The translations under genes were made by a program, and so were the position numbers. Source: Micromussa lordhowensis (taxonomy: Eukaryota > Cnidaria > Anthozoa > Scleractinia > Lobophylliidae). From it: DNA of 64,000 nt. The notes under the pieces are model-generated. The model was not told the DNA's origin. It was given only the letters and a program-made list of their open reading frames with translations, and searched no databases. This document shows positions 28,062 to 39,164 of the stretch, piece by piece. The stretch lies in assembly GCA_964020085.1 (NCBI GenBank), contig OZ026602.1, positions 28,735,177 to 28,799,176 of the forward strand, in the 5' to 3' direction. The first letter of the stretch is position 1; each line of letters opens with the position of its first letter.

Positions 28062-28596
28062 TTAAATGCTTATGGAATTTCAAATCACTGTTATAAGAAA
28101 CAATGGACCAGCCGCCGACACTGTAAACCTATCAAACAACAGTGTCTCCTTAAGTGAAACCAAACAAATGGAACTTGACTGTGTAGACTTAGCCGAGGTA
28201 AATAAATACAGCATATTAATGTCAAATAGGGATCAGAAAATAATATGGAAAAAAATCTTCAAAATATATATCGCTGTGATTTCAGTTTAATTAAAATAAA
28301 ACATATTTCTATCATATAGCTTTTTGTCCACTGCGTATTAATGGTTATGTATTTGTGAATCACTTTTCTAAGAAAACTTGAACCTTTTGAGTGTTGACAC
28401 TAAAAACCTAAAATGAGTAGCAACAGTGTTTCTGAACCTGAAACGCAACAAATGTAACAACTTGACTTAGGTACTAAATAAATGGCAAATATTTATCACA
28501 TAGGTTGTCATGATGAAAATCATGAGAAAAATCTTCAGATTATATATAGACAGGATTTCAGTCAAATGAAAATACAAGGTCGTAAATTATAACTTT

Positions 28597-28785
28597 TTAA
28601 TCCCTGATGTTTTCCTGTTGCTCTTGAAGGTATTCCTTAATTCTTTCTCCAAGTGGATCCTTTGATAGCAGTTCATCCAGTTGCTGGCTTGGAAGGTCAA
28701 AGTTTTTCCTGCAAAATCCATCTTTATATGATTTGAGTGACATGTAATACTGAAGCTTTCCTTCATCAACTGCTGGAGGAACTTG
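28597..28785 (-). pseudogene. C-terminal exon fragment of an unknown gene
   Basis: One minus-strand frame reads as clean coding sequence (VPPAVDEGKLQYYMSLKSYK, then a LPSQQLDELLSKDPLGERIK segment) and ends at a stop at 28597-28599. It is cut off at about 28785, where a GC-rich repeat begins (CCGCGCGGCCATGGGCCGAG). No other exon was found. Family unknown. Confidence 0.4.
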
Positions 28786-30855
28786 TTAACCGCGCGGCCA
28801 TGGGCCGAGCGCGGTTCTTGCTCTGCACAGGTTTTTTTTTTTTTTTCGTTTTCGTGTCACCAGACGCAGACCTCCGCGGATGATGTCTTTATCAACCAAT
28901 CAGACCTCCGCGGATGATGTCTTCATCAACCAATCACAGGCCAAACTCCCACTCGGTCAAATGTCGTCAGCGAATGATGTCATCATCAGCCAATTACAGG
29001 CCATTTCTCAGCTCTTTTCCTTATACCTCCCCTCAGGAAAGTTTTGTCTACAACAATGCTTCTTATGAACTTTTATTTGGCCACAAGCTACAGTCATTGA
29101 TTGAGCTGTAATTTTCCGAGAAGTTTTGGTGTTGTTGGGCACTTCGCTTTTATCTTTTATTGATCTGTTTATGGATACTTGTTTATTATTTTCGCAGCTT
29201 TAAGTTTAGAAGGTAAGTTTTTCTTTTTTATCTCGCTTAGAGATGCGCGCATATGGTCTGTTTTCATGTATCTTGAAAATCCATCTTAGTATCCTTCGTA
29301 ATTTCGTAGTTTAACTTATACGTTAATTATGGACAACAATGACGTATTGTGGAAGGTTTGCTACAATTCTCAGAGTTAAGATGTTTTAAATTTTTATGGC
29401 AATGTCGCGGAGTAGGATGCGCCATTTCTCAACTGTTTTCGTCAGACCTCTTCTCAGGAAAGTTTTGTCTAGTTAGCGAATTGAATATATTATTCATAGT
29501 CGGGCGAAAATTCCTCGGAGATGGACGTCAGGACATTTGCAAAGATAAGGAATGTAATTTCGGACCTGTTGCTGGCTACTAAGGCTGAAATTATCTAGAG
29601 TTAAGCTGTATTTTCGTTTGCTTGCTTGTTCAGTTTCGAAGGGAATAATGAATGCGCTAGAGAAGGGCGTCTGGTGTCAGCCGTCATAAATAAGACCGTA
29701 TTTATTGTAATGTCATTACAGTCATAATTAAGATGCTGTTTACTTCGCCTCTAGTCGAACTTATAGGTTTCCCGAATTAAAGTTAAAGCGTCTCCGAAGA
29801 AAAACGTAAGAGGACAAATATGATATCCGTGATAAGAATCTACATACTGTAGTTGAATGTAGTTTTAATCAAACAGCTGGGCCCGGCGTCACACTATACG
29901 ATGCAAGTAAGCAACATGTTCACAGTAAATTTCATATTTAGTCCGTCGAAAGCAAATTTTTGGAGACATATGTTGCTTTAGAAATGAGACTAAGCAATGC
30001 ATAAACACATGGCAAATTATAGAGATGCCAAACTCTGCAAAGCGACATGCTGATAACGGCGGAAACTATGCAGACTAATGACCTCTAATGAAGAAATAGA
30101 AAATGTGTGCCAAGTTTCTATCTAGTTATCAAAAAGTGAAAAGACTGTATTGTCTCCATTGTATTGTTTTTGTTAGAAATACACTTGATCACAGTCATCT
30201 TGTTGTTTAGTTTTTCTAGATTTATTTTTGCGAATTTTGGTTCAATGAGGATTTGTTTTAATAACAAATAATAATTTCGTGCCGGAATGTAAAGGTACTC
30301 CTTATCCCCTTTTAGGATCCGTTTTGGAATACTTGTGCAGTGATGCGCTTGACATTAATTTCGGTCAATAATGCTATATTGTGCAGCGTGTTAAATGTTT
30401 TGAACTTTTATTTTGGCAATGAGCTACAGTCATTGATTGAATTGTAATTGTCCGAGTACTTTTCGTATTTTTTGGCACACTTTTCTTTGTAGCAATGATA
30501 CATCAATTAAAACCATAACTATTTGAAAGAATGAAGACAGAAGACTATCAATAAACAATATAACTGAAATCAATCTTCAAAACCTACACGAAATTACAAA
30601 CCAAAAATATTATCAATAAATGAAATCAAACACGCAATCATTACATAACGTAAACTATACAATTATCAAGGTCATGAACATACACATCAAATACATGCAA
30701 ACAAGCCATGGAATGCGCTGACAGTGATAAATAAGACCCTATTTACTGTAGTGCCATTACGCTGATTAATAAAATTAAAAGAAAAACGTTGTTGCTAAAT
30801 AATACATAATGTCTTTACAAAAACAAAGAATTAAAAGAGCGCGGTTTTAAGTTTT
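28786..30855. repeat. Repeat-rich non-coding region
   Basis: At 28868 and 28902 a 34-bp unit with AGACCTCCGCGGATGATGTC and ACCAATC occurs in tandem, followed by a diverged third unit. A segment with CAGGAAAGTTTTGTCTA at about 29034 recurs at about 29454. AGCGCGGTT occurs at both ends of the region (about 28808 and 30838), which may mark a decayed element. No coding frame is convincing. Confidence 0.4.
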
Positions 30856-33667
30856 CTAAACTTCTTGTTTAAGGAAGGCTGCTACATTCTCATTTTGGAT
30901 AAACACTCCAAAACCATGGTCCTGGAGTTCCACCATGGCATGCTCGGTCTCCTCCTTGCTTGGTCGTGAGTTGGCATTGTATTTATTTCGCAATGTTTGC
31001 ACGTTGACAACAGGGCCAGCATGCTCCAAGATTTTCTTCTGTAAAGTCTGACTTCCATTCGAGGATTGCTTGGCTTTGGAATCTAGACACTGGTTTGGAA
31101 CATAAAATTATTTAATAACACTCACTTCACTGTAACAAAATAAAACAAAGAATATACATCATGGCACATGGCAGAATATTTTTAATTCAGTTGATTGTGA
31201 TGCACAATGCACAACAGAGTAGAGTAGAACTTGAAATACCAATTTAAAAAGTCACATTGAATACCCCCCCCCCCTCCCCCTTACACAGAATAGACCTGAA
31301 TATTGTAAGCCACGGGAGATGTTACCACAAGGGCCAAGCATGAATGTTTTCACAAAAATATCTCCATTTGAACAAAGCAAAATAAAGTATCCAATATTTT
31401 ATTTCTTTTTGTTACAAAACAGAGAAGTAGTATACTTCATTGCAAGGCCTAAGGTAATGCATTTAAACCTGTAAGTAATAACCAAATTATAGTGAAAGCA
31501 ACTCAACCGGGGCCACCCAACATTTTTAAACCAATCACAAGACAAGTTCAGAACAAAAGAATCAGGGTCTTTTTAACCAGAGAATTATCATTGGTCTGTA
31601 ATCAGGGTCCACTGACTGAAAAAGGCTGATTTTTTGTTTTGGCCTTGTCTTTTGATTGACTAAAGAACGTTAGGTGGCCCCAGTTGAGTTGGTGTTACTG
31701 TAAATTCTGTTTGCAAAATTTATTAAATTCATTTCTTACACCTCACTTTCCATGCCCTTTCCTCCCCACAACAACTAGGTGAGACATAAATACCTTATCA
31801 ATGGCCTTCTTTTGCTCGCGGAAGTAGTCCTCATAAGGTGAATGGCATACTCCATATACTTTTTGCCAACAACCCTTGAAATAGTGCCATATGACCGGAA
31901 TAATGCCCTTCTTGTGTATGTAGAGAGTACATACAGAATTACAGCCAAGCGTATGACCTGACAGCGATCTTTCCCAACCTCGGCATCATCTCTCACCAGG
32001 ACACCGATACTCCACTTGCATCAAACTCGTCATAAAGGGATAATGCATCTTCTGAGAATGTGTATGTTAATCCATCCTTATGATCTCTGAACACAGCATC
32101 ATAGATTTCTGTGAGGTCATGCAGATTTGATTCTTGCAGGTTGCTCACGTGCACCTTTGGAATGGAGAGTAAAATTTAATATAGTTTTAACTTTAAAGTT
32201 TTAAAAAAATTCATGCTATGTTGTTTCTTTTTTTTTAACATAAGATTGTATATGGTAAAGAACTTCCCAGATTGAAGTTCAAAACAATAGAGAAATTTCT
32301 AGCTGTTGGAGTGATTTTCATCACTTGTAATGAGATAAAGTAGCAAAATCCAGATTAATTTCACACCAGTATGGGGCAAGATAACAAACAAGCAAACCAA
32401 CTAAAAGTATTCACTATATAAGTAGAAATTTGCAGAGTAGCTTTGCACAACAAGTACGTTTTAGTTGGTTACACAAGGTGCCCTTCACCTCCTTTTTGGG
32501 GAATTGATCTTCTCAGAAATAATTGAGGTTCCAGGCTCTAAGCAGTACATCATTGGTGGAAAATTGAAAACATGGTTTTGCTATAAATAGTACAGCTTCA
32601 TATTATAGACCTCAATTTTTATAGCTCTCAATCCATGAAACGGCTCTCCTCTTTGGGGAAGGTAATCTTACCCAGGAGAAAAATTGAGTTTTCTGAATCA
32701 ATTCGAATTTCATTTCGGTGAGTCAAGTGGATAATTCTTAACATGGTGCTACCATATATAGAACATTAAATAATAATTGACATACTTTCCTCTTTGTCAC
32801 ACTCCTCTATTTGATAAGTAGACTGCTCGGGTCACAGAGCCCCCCTCCCCCTAAAAAACACAAATCATTATGCCACCCGTCCACACACAGCGTGCCCCCC
32901 CCCCCCCCCCACCTCATGGACCCAAATAGTGTGGCTCCTCAAGTTACCCTGATTTACCTGTGTTTCTTTTCTGGTCATTGCCTTTGGCTTGATAACAGGA
33001 TACAGGAAACGCTCATCAAAACCATTTTTCGCAGAGACCATGGTAGGATATATTTCAGACACAAAGTTCTTGACTTGTATGAATCCACCAAGTGCCAGAG
33101 AGGTTTGTTCAGTGCTGACTTGCAAGGAGCTGTTACCAAGGTTCGTAGTCAAAGAATCGCCATCGTACAGCCGGCACAGAGTTCCTACCTCCTTCTCGGC
33201 AAAGACAGCTCGGATTGTCTCATACATCTCGTCTTTGATAATCGCTGCCAGTCCTTCATACTTGAGTAAATGCTGCCTAAGACCCGTGTCAGTAAATTTG
33301 TCGAGGAAAATCCAGGTACCTTCATTGACTTTCTCCACGTGCGAAAGGGGGATTTTCGCTCCGTGCTTGAACGCTTGGCTTTTTCCCGATGATGGAGGGG
33401 AAATGCAAAGACTGAACAGGCTGAAGTTTTCACTTGCAGAGATGGCTTGACGGAGGAGCAAGCTCCAAGTAGTGCAGCGATACTTGGCAGCATCGCCATA
33501 AACATCATTTCCTTCACTAAATTATGTGCGCACGAAAATTCCTTTATCCACTCAACAAAAAACGGTGGGGCTACATCAGCCCAAGGTATGGCTATGTCCG
33601 ACGCCTCCTTAGCGACTGACAGGATTAATTCCTCGCTCATTTTACTTCTTTTTGGCGGAGAAGCCAT
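30856..33667 (-). pseudogene. DUF3987-like ATPase gene, three exons, with frameshift
   Basis: Predicted exons: 33667-32958, 32155-31794 and 31089-30856. Exon 1 starts MASPPKRSKMSEELILSVAK. It reaches a Walker-A-like CISPPSSGKSQAFKHG and an acidic IIKDEMYETIRAVFAEKE box, both of DUF3987 type (a domain often beside primases and helicases). It ends RKETQ before a GTAAAT donor. Exon 2 carries AEVGKDRCQVIRLAVILYVL. Exon 3 ends VAAFLKQEV and stop. A one-base shift near 33450-33470 and another in exon 2 near 32005 suggest inactivation, though assembly errors are possible. It is head-to-head with the OTU gene. Confidence 0.6.
31499..31691. mobile_element. Short MITE in an intron
   Basis: 193 bp with inverted ends, CAACTCAACCGGGGCCACC against GGTGGCCCCAGTTGAGTTG, matching except for one base. 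It lies between exons 2 and 3 of the DUF3987-like gene. No open frame and no certain target duplication. Confidence 0.7.
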
Positions 33668-33842
33668 TGTGTGTGATCATGAGAAAAAAGGTAAATCGAA
33701 TTAGCGCGGGAATACAACGCGGGAAAATCTTGCCTTGCATTCTGGGGGTCACCTTGACGTAACTAATGAAAACGAGGGTGCGCGCGGTGGCTAAGACGGC
33801 CACGGCATGGTCAATCGGCTTTTTTTCTTTAGTCAATGAAAG
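33668..33842. promoter_or_regulatory. 175-bp divergent spacer
   Basis: This separates the start codons of the DUF3987-like gene (minus) and the OTU/CXC gene (plus). It contains a GC-rich block (GGGTGCGCGCGGTGGC) and no TATA box. A shared bidirectional promoter is inferred from the spacing. Confidence 0.4.
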
Positions 33843-36800
33843 ATGGTTGCTAGGGTATTGCGAACGTTGCTGATGTTAATCGTTCTCTATGGCTCGTTGC
33901 AAAACACTTACTGTGTCTCGCAGAAAGAAAAACATTACCGTTACATACAGGATGTACTTAATGAAGTCGCTGGAGATGTTCCGCACTTTGTTGTGGAGGC
34001 TCCACCACTGTGGTTTCGGTCGAGTCCCAGCTTCCGTCTTCCAGACCCGTATCATTACCTGAGACCATCTGTTATACTATGGGATCCTATTTCACAGCGA
34101 ACTCTACAAAATGGAATTGTAAATTGCCCCCGATGCGATCTTCGGGACGTTTGTCTTAGGCCTATACACTGGAAGGACGGTCGAAATGAAAGAAATGCTC
34201 CAAGACTGTTGTTTGCACAAAATGGCGTCACTTACTTGGTTAGTCGAGTTTACAGATGTTGCAATGGCCATGAAGTAGTGGCCCATGATAACTCCATTCT
34301 TCAAAGTTTTCCCTGCAAGGAACATTTGCCTTTCTTATTAAGCCATGTCAGTGGGATAACACGAGAGCTTTACAAGGATATTATCCTGTATAGCAGCACT
34401 GGAATGAAAATTGAACAAATTGAGTGCCTAATAGCGCAAGGGCATCTTGAATATTTCAAGGAAAGGCGAGAGATGTTTAACAATGAAATGAAATGTTGGC
34501 AGAAGGGGCAAATCGATTCAAGTGCAAGTAGCAATTCACATTTCCCCATATGCATGCCAGATGAAATGAAAGCTCCCAGTAATGATTTCATCTGTCAATG
34601 CATAATTCATGATTATAAACAGAACGAAATGGTTTATACACAGTGCATGGCACAATCAGGTGCAAGTAGTTGGATTTCATGTGACCACACTTTTAAGGTA
34701 GCAGCTAACATCGGACTTCTGCGTCAGTCAGACAAGAAATGGGAAAAGCAGTATGATTCAATGTTCTGCATTCTCAATGAAAATGGTACCGTTTTAGCTT
34801 GGCAATTAACCAAAGGAACTGCATTTGATAATGTTAAAGATCTTCTGAAAAATTTAAAAGGCAGATTTGATCAACAAAAGAACAATGTAAAGCTTTGCAT
34901 CATTGATAATTGTTGTGCATGGAGGGGAAAACTGCAAGAGGTTTTCGGCTCAGAAATGGTAGTGAAGTTAGACTTGTTTCATGCTGTACAGCGGGTTGTC
35001 AAGTGTATACCAAAGCGACACCCTTTTGCCTACCACTGCTGTCAAGCATTTAGGCTTGTGTTCCGTGACCCATCAGATACTGGAGAGAAGCGCTCTTTGC
35101 ACACTCCTTCTCCAGAGGTCATGTTGGAAAACATTGACAATTTTTTAAAAACATGGAAAGACATCTCCCATGCAAATCAAGCAGTACTTACAGTTGCAGC
35201 AATTAAGGAAATTGAAAATTTGAAAAAACATGTCAGGAAAGGTTGTCTCTCATGTATTCCTGTTGGCTGTGGAAGTGAAAGAAACGAAAACTTACATAGG
35301 TGCCTACAACAAGCAGCCTCTAAAGGACGTATAGGTGGTGCTTTGGCAGTAGCTCTTCTGACGTCATTTCTTTACAAATGGAATGAGAAACAAGCAGCCA
35401 GGAGACAAGGGTCAAAGCCAAAAGTGATACCTCCCATTAACTCAAGAAAAGCAGAGCTTTTAAAAGGTGAAACTGGTTCCACTAAAGAAACATTTGGTAT
35501 TGGAATTTCGAAAGAGCGATCCGAATGTACAGCATTTCTTCCTGCAGCTTATGACCAGTGCAGTAATTCTGTTAGTGAGATGCAAGACATTATGGGAAGG
35601 GCCTTCAATGATCAATTAGAAACTGGTGAGCTCACAACTAACATTGATGATGAAGATGCTGATAAGATAAAAGATATCGAGAATGAAGCATTTACACGGG
35701 CCCTCAACCTTTATTTTCTGACCACTGATTTACCACAAATTGTGAGCAGTGCTGTTAATTCCAATCACTTCCATTTAATGGCAAACCATGCCTTGTTTGG
35801 TTTTGGAACCATGTCATCTGATATCGCATCTGACAGTGCTTGTAAACTTGAAAACCTCCTTTCTAGCTACAATTTTGCCAGAGTACAAGTTGCGCCTGAT
35901 GGAGATTGCTTATTCTCGAGTGTCATTTTCCAGCTTAAGCAGATGGTAACTTCAGGAAATGTAGAACTTCACAACCATTTAAAAGCAATTGGATTTCATA
36001 TTCTGCTACAAGGGGAGCATAACACTGCTGTGTCTTGTTTGCGAAGTTTAATGGTTTCTGAACTGCTTGAAAACAGAGCAACCTATGACGGTTACATCAC
36101 CAACAGTGGTGTCGAATATGAAGAACAAGTGGAGAATTTCAAGCAGATGGGTGTTTACAGTGGTGAAATAGGCAATGTGATGGCTTTGTCCTTAACGAAT
36201 GTGTTGAGAGTGAACATGGTCCTTTTCACGTCAATGGAAAACTTTCCTCTTATACCAATTTCTCCATTAAAGAAAGTTTGCACCCATCAAACTTTGTATC
36301 TTGCCTTTAACCATTTGGGCAGTGGGCACTATGATGCAGTTGTAGAAGTTGCACATACAAGTGAAACTGCATGTGATACTATCGAAAGTGGTGAAAAGGT
36401 GAGAGAAAGCAGTCCAAGTTCAGAAAGTATTGAAGCCAAGGGTTGTGCTTGTGGAAGAGGAGCTGCCAAGAAAAGAAAACTTCAACCTGACGGTGATCCC
36501 ATTAACAGCACGTCAGAGGTATTCTGTTTCCAGGTACCTGGAGAACGTCGAACACTCTGTCCTTGCTACAGAGCTTTCAAGGCTTGCTCAGCCTTGTGTA
36601 GATGTTTCAACTGCTGTAATTCGATTGGTAGAAGGCCAGACTGTAGTCAAAAGAAAAGTCAACCCCGAAAACGCGAGCATCATGTACTTCAAAATGTAGA
36701 GAAAAACAGTTTAAAATTTATGCAAGGCAAGGACGAAAGGCCTGTAGAACCTAAGTGGGCAAAGCTGGAACATATACTCATTGAAGTTATCCAGGACCTG

Positions 36801-37031
36801 CTAATAGAAAGGCAAGGAGAAGTGGCTGACCGTGATGTATGTAAAGTCTTCAATAGCATAGTTTCTATTGCAGATTCAGCCAAAGAAATAAATGTTCCTA
36901 TCTCCAAGAAGACTGAAAAGTCAATTAAGAGAAAAATTAAATCTATTAAGGAGCAAGCAGTACTTTTCAGGCAGTTTTACCTAAATCAGGTTACGAAGAA
37001 TCTGTCTGGCAATGAACCAAGGGATAGTTAA
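33843..37031 (+). CDS. Transposase-like protein with OTU protease and CXC domains
   Basis: Intact single-exon frame of 1,062 aa. A zinc cluster comes first (CPRCDLRDVC ... YRCCNGHE, about residues 94-140). An RNase-H-like DDE region follows: D in SCDHTFKVA (about 281), D in CIIDNCCAW (about 357), E in SERNENLHRC (about 482). The OTU deubiquitinase-type domain has APDGDCLFSSV (Cys about 690) and LGSGHYDAVV (His about 830). A CXC cysteine cluster (CACGRG, CPCYRAFKACSALCRCFNCC) at about 866-930 suggests DNA binding. The start MVARVLRTLLMLIVLYG looks like a signal peptide, which is odd for a nuclear protein; a different first exon may exist. It may belong to a KDZ-like or another large transposon group; the superfamily is not certain. 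Confidence 0.7.
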   Translation: MVARVLRTLLMLIVLYGSLQNTYCVSQKEKHYRYIQDVLNEVAGDVPHFVVEAPPLWFRSSPSFRLPDPYHYLRPSVILWDPISQRTLQNGIVNCPRCDLRDVCLRPIHWKDGRNERNAPRLLFAQNGVTYLVSRVYRCCNGHEVVAHDNSILQSFPCKEHLPFLLSHVSGITRELYKDIILYSSTGMKIEQIECLIAQGHLEYFKERREMFNNEMKCWQKGQIDSSASSNSHFPICMPDEMKAPSNDFICQCIIHDYKQNEMVYTQCMAQSGASSWISCDHTFKVAANIGLLRQSDKKWEKQYDSMFCILNENGTVLAWQLTKGTAFDNVKDLLKNLKGRFDQQKNNVKLCIIDNCCAWRGKLQEVFGSEMVVKLDLFHAVQRVVKCIPKRHPFAYHCCQAFRLVFRDPSDTGEKRSLHTPSPEVMLENIDNFLKTWKDISHANQAVLTVAAIKEIENLKKHVRKGCLSCIPVGCGSERNENLHRCLQQAASKGRIGGALAVALLTSFLYKWNEKQAARRQGSKPKVIPPINSRKAELLKGETGSTKETFGIGISKERSECTAFLPAAYDQCSNSVSEMQDIMGRAFNDQLETGELTTNIDDEDADKIKDIENEAFTRALNLYFLTTDLPQIVSSAVNSNHFHLMANHALFGFGTMSSDIASDSACKLENLLSSYNFARVQVAPDGDCLFSSVIFQLKQMVTSGNVELHNHLKAIGFHILLQGEHNTAVSCLRSLMVSELLENRATYDGYITNSGVEYEEQVENFKQMGVYSGEIGNVMALSLTNVLRVNMVLFTSMENFPLIPISPLKKVCTHQTLYLAFNHLGSGHYDAVVEVAHTSETACDTIESGEKVRESSPSSESIEAKGCACGRGAAKKRKLQPDGDPINSTSEVFCFQVPGERRTLCPCYRAFKACSALCRCFNCCNSIGRRPDCSQKKSQPRKREHHVLQNVEKNSLKFMQGKDERPVEPKWAKLEHILIEVIQDLLIERQGEVADRDVCKVFNSIVSIADSAKEINVPISKKTEKSIKRKIKSIKEQAVLFRQFYLNQVTKNLSGNEPRDS

Positions 37032-38230
37032 AGGGGTTAGACCAATGTCAGTACCTATAAAGATACAAAGATTTGCACTACCTGTATTAAGGCTTTTTTC
37101 GACTTTGCAACCATGCCAATAATCAAACTTTCACATCGAGGGGCTTAGCTTTTTCTCGTTATGTATAATGATTGTTGATTTGCGATACTAAATTTTGTAT
37201 ATTCTTGGAAAATTCAAATATGAGTATGGATATTTTTAGAGCTGCAAATAGCATATTTATTGCAAACCATGTTTCTCCTACCACCACCAACCTTCTTCAA
37301 ATATATAACAACAAAATTAAAACACCCAACCACATCCCTTTAACAGGGGTTGGTACTAACTTTTTATGTTACCAGCTCAGTGACCAGTGACAGCATTCAT
37401 ACACAGCGTAGAATGGCCATTGTTCTTGTGACATTTACTTGCAGTTGGAAAGGTCTGTTATAACACTTGTTAATATTCATAGCGCCGAAAAGAAGCTTAT
37501 TCATTGGTTGCTATGAAAGCACGGCGATGCTCATTAGCCCGATGAAGGCGGCAAAGTAGACAATGAAACCAGTGCACTATTGTTACTCCCTTTGTTTCGT
37601 TCAGCACAAACTGCTTTTGTTTCTTACTTTGTTTGAATAGACAATTTTTCAATTCTCTTTCGTTACGTCAAAAGCGAACCTAAACACCAGCTAACATCGA
37701 TGTTCTGGTAGTCGATTTGATCCCGACAAATCCAATCGAATTGTTCGATAATCTAGCCCAAGCTAACACCAATTGTTCGGCTGCCGAATGGTCGATTATG
37801 GAGCTCAGTCGAATGTTTGATTATCAAACGATCAAAATCATTCACAGTAAATAAAATATTCTATTTTGCCGGTTCGATTACCAAACGCAAACATAAATCA
37901 TTCGATTAAGCTCGATTTTGTTAGATTAGATATGCCGGAGTTGATATGTCTCACTTCAATTTACTTTACTATACTATATTATACCGAACTGTACCTTACT
38001 TTAAGAAATCAAATAATCGTTTGGCTGCCGAACACGATTATCGAGCTCATCAGTCGAATGTTCGATTACCGAACAAACGAGATCATTCACAGTAAATAAA
38101 ATAGTCAGCGATTTTGTTCAATTACCGGCGAACACAAACAAACACTGAATCATCGATTGAGCTCGATTTTGTTGGTAGATTAGATATGCCAGAGTTGATA
38201 TGTCTTATTACTTCACTTTACTTAACTTAA
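37032..38230. repeat. Non-coding region with a 254-bp tandem repeat
   Basis: 37032-37700 has no gene. From about 37780 to 38230 two diverged copies of a roughly 254-bp unit follow each other, rich in TCGAT/ATCGA and sharing CATTCACAGTAAATAAAATA and ATTAGATATGCC. The second copy ends about 235 bp before the chromodomain gene. Confidence 0.6.
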
Positions 38231-38357
38231 CTTTACTTTAAGAAATTTCCAGTTTATTTCGAATTACAAGCGTATTTCAGTCTCGACTTTTGATCGCAAA
38301 AACTAAGTGATAGTAAAGATTGTATGAAACTAATATAATCTCGATCGGTTAACCACG

Positions 38358-38432
38358 ATTGGTCGGAACAAAATTTTTTGTCAAGAACGTGATAGCCATT
38401 GGTGCATTTCGATCCGTCGAAAATAGTATAAA
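38358..38432 (+). promoter_or_regulatory. TATA/CCAAT promoter of the chromodomain gene
   Basis: TATAAA at 38427-38432 lies 33 bp before the start codon, so the 5' leader must be very short. Inverted CCAAT boxes (ATTGG) sit at 38358-38362 and 38398-38402, and GATCCGTCG follows at about 38411. Compact TATA plus CCAAT architecture is usual for replication-dependent histone genes. Confidence 0.6.
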
Positions 38433-38464
38433 TTTCAGTTGTCAACAATTCAAATCGTGTAAAC

Positions 38465-39091
38465 ATGGAAAAATGTTCTCGTCCGCCTCAGGGCTACTAT
38501 AAGAGCCTTGAAACTTCTGCGATCTCCCGAGCCGGCACTATGTGCGAAAGTAGCCCTGAAGTTCTTGGCGTCTATCAGGCTGAACGTATAGTTGCCAAGA
38601 GGATCCAAAATGGTAAGCCGCTGTTCATGGTCAAGTGGCAAGGATACTGTGCCAGTGAGAACACATGGGAGCCCAAGCCTCACCTACCACCAGAGCTGAT
38701 TGAAGCCTTCGAGAATCCTGACCCCGACCCAGTACGTGTGGAAGAGGCCCGTGAAAGGATCGCTCTTGTTTTCGAGAGGGGGGTGAAAGTTCTGCTACAA
38801 CACGAGGAATCGATCGAGATTCGTCATGACGTAGTCCGTGTTCTGTTTCCCAACGTACCTGCACAGATTCAGTTAAAACCCACAGAGATCAGCGACCAAG
38901 AGTTAGAGGACGCTGGACTAGGTCCGTACGTGGAACGGATAATTAACGCCAACGGAAGCCGCTGCCGGGTCATACAGTTAACATTCCGCCTGCTGTTGTC
39001 AAAGTCACCTTCATTCTACCATGGGGAGAAGAAAATTTCCCGTCCAGTGGAGCGCCTTCATATTGTCTTCAGAAAGAAATACCTTGCTTGA
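38465..39091 (+). CDS. Intronless chromodomain protein with histone-like mRNA end
   Basis: 208 aa, ATG at 38465. The chromodomain spans about residues 35-75: YQAERIVAKRIQNGKPLFMV, KWQGYCASENTWEP and HLPPELIEAFE, with the aromatic cage positions Y, W and Y/W present. This domain usually reads methylated lysine on histone H3. The C-terminal 120 residues are not recognised (LIQLTFRLLLSKSPSF-like). No introns, strong codon bias towards GC compared with flanking DNA, and a histone-type stem-loop 40 nt after the stop. It might be a host chromatin gene made in S phase, or cargo of a lost element. Confidence 0.75.
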   Translation: MEKCSRPPQGYYKSLETSAISRAGTMCESSPEVLGVYQAERIVAKRIQNGKPLFMVKWQGYCASENTWEPKPHLPPELIEAFENPDPDPVRVEEARERIALVFERGVKVLLQHEESIEIRHDVVRVLFPNVPAQIQLKPTEISDQELEDAGLGPYVERIINANGSRCRVIQLTFRLLLSKSPSFYHGEKKISRPVERLHIVFRKKYLA

Positions 39092-39130
39092 CCCGTCTGA
39101 GGTAGAACAAGCGGGACGCTAAAAACAAAC

Positions 39131-39146
39131 GGCTTCTTTAGAAGCC
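39131..39146 (+). terminator. Histone-type 3' stem-loop of the chromodomain gene
   Basis: GGCTTCTTTAGAAGCC, preceded by AAAAACAAAC and followed by ACAACATGAAATAAAGCAAT. Loop UUUA and flanks equal those after the two Merlin genes, with a compensatory change in the stem (T-A in place of C-G). The downstream CAATGACCAAC is also shared with the Merlin companion gene. Confidence 0.6.
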
Positions 39147-39164
39147 ACAACATGAAATAAAGCA

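Noticed and set aside
32868..32925. C-terminal Gly/His-rich tail of the DUF3987-like frame
   Set aside because: Arises from reading past a GTAAAT splice donor into intron with a poly-C run.
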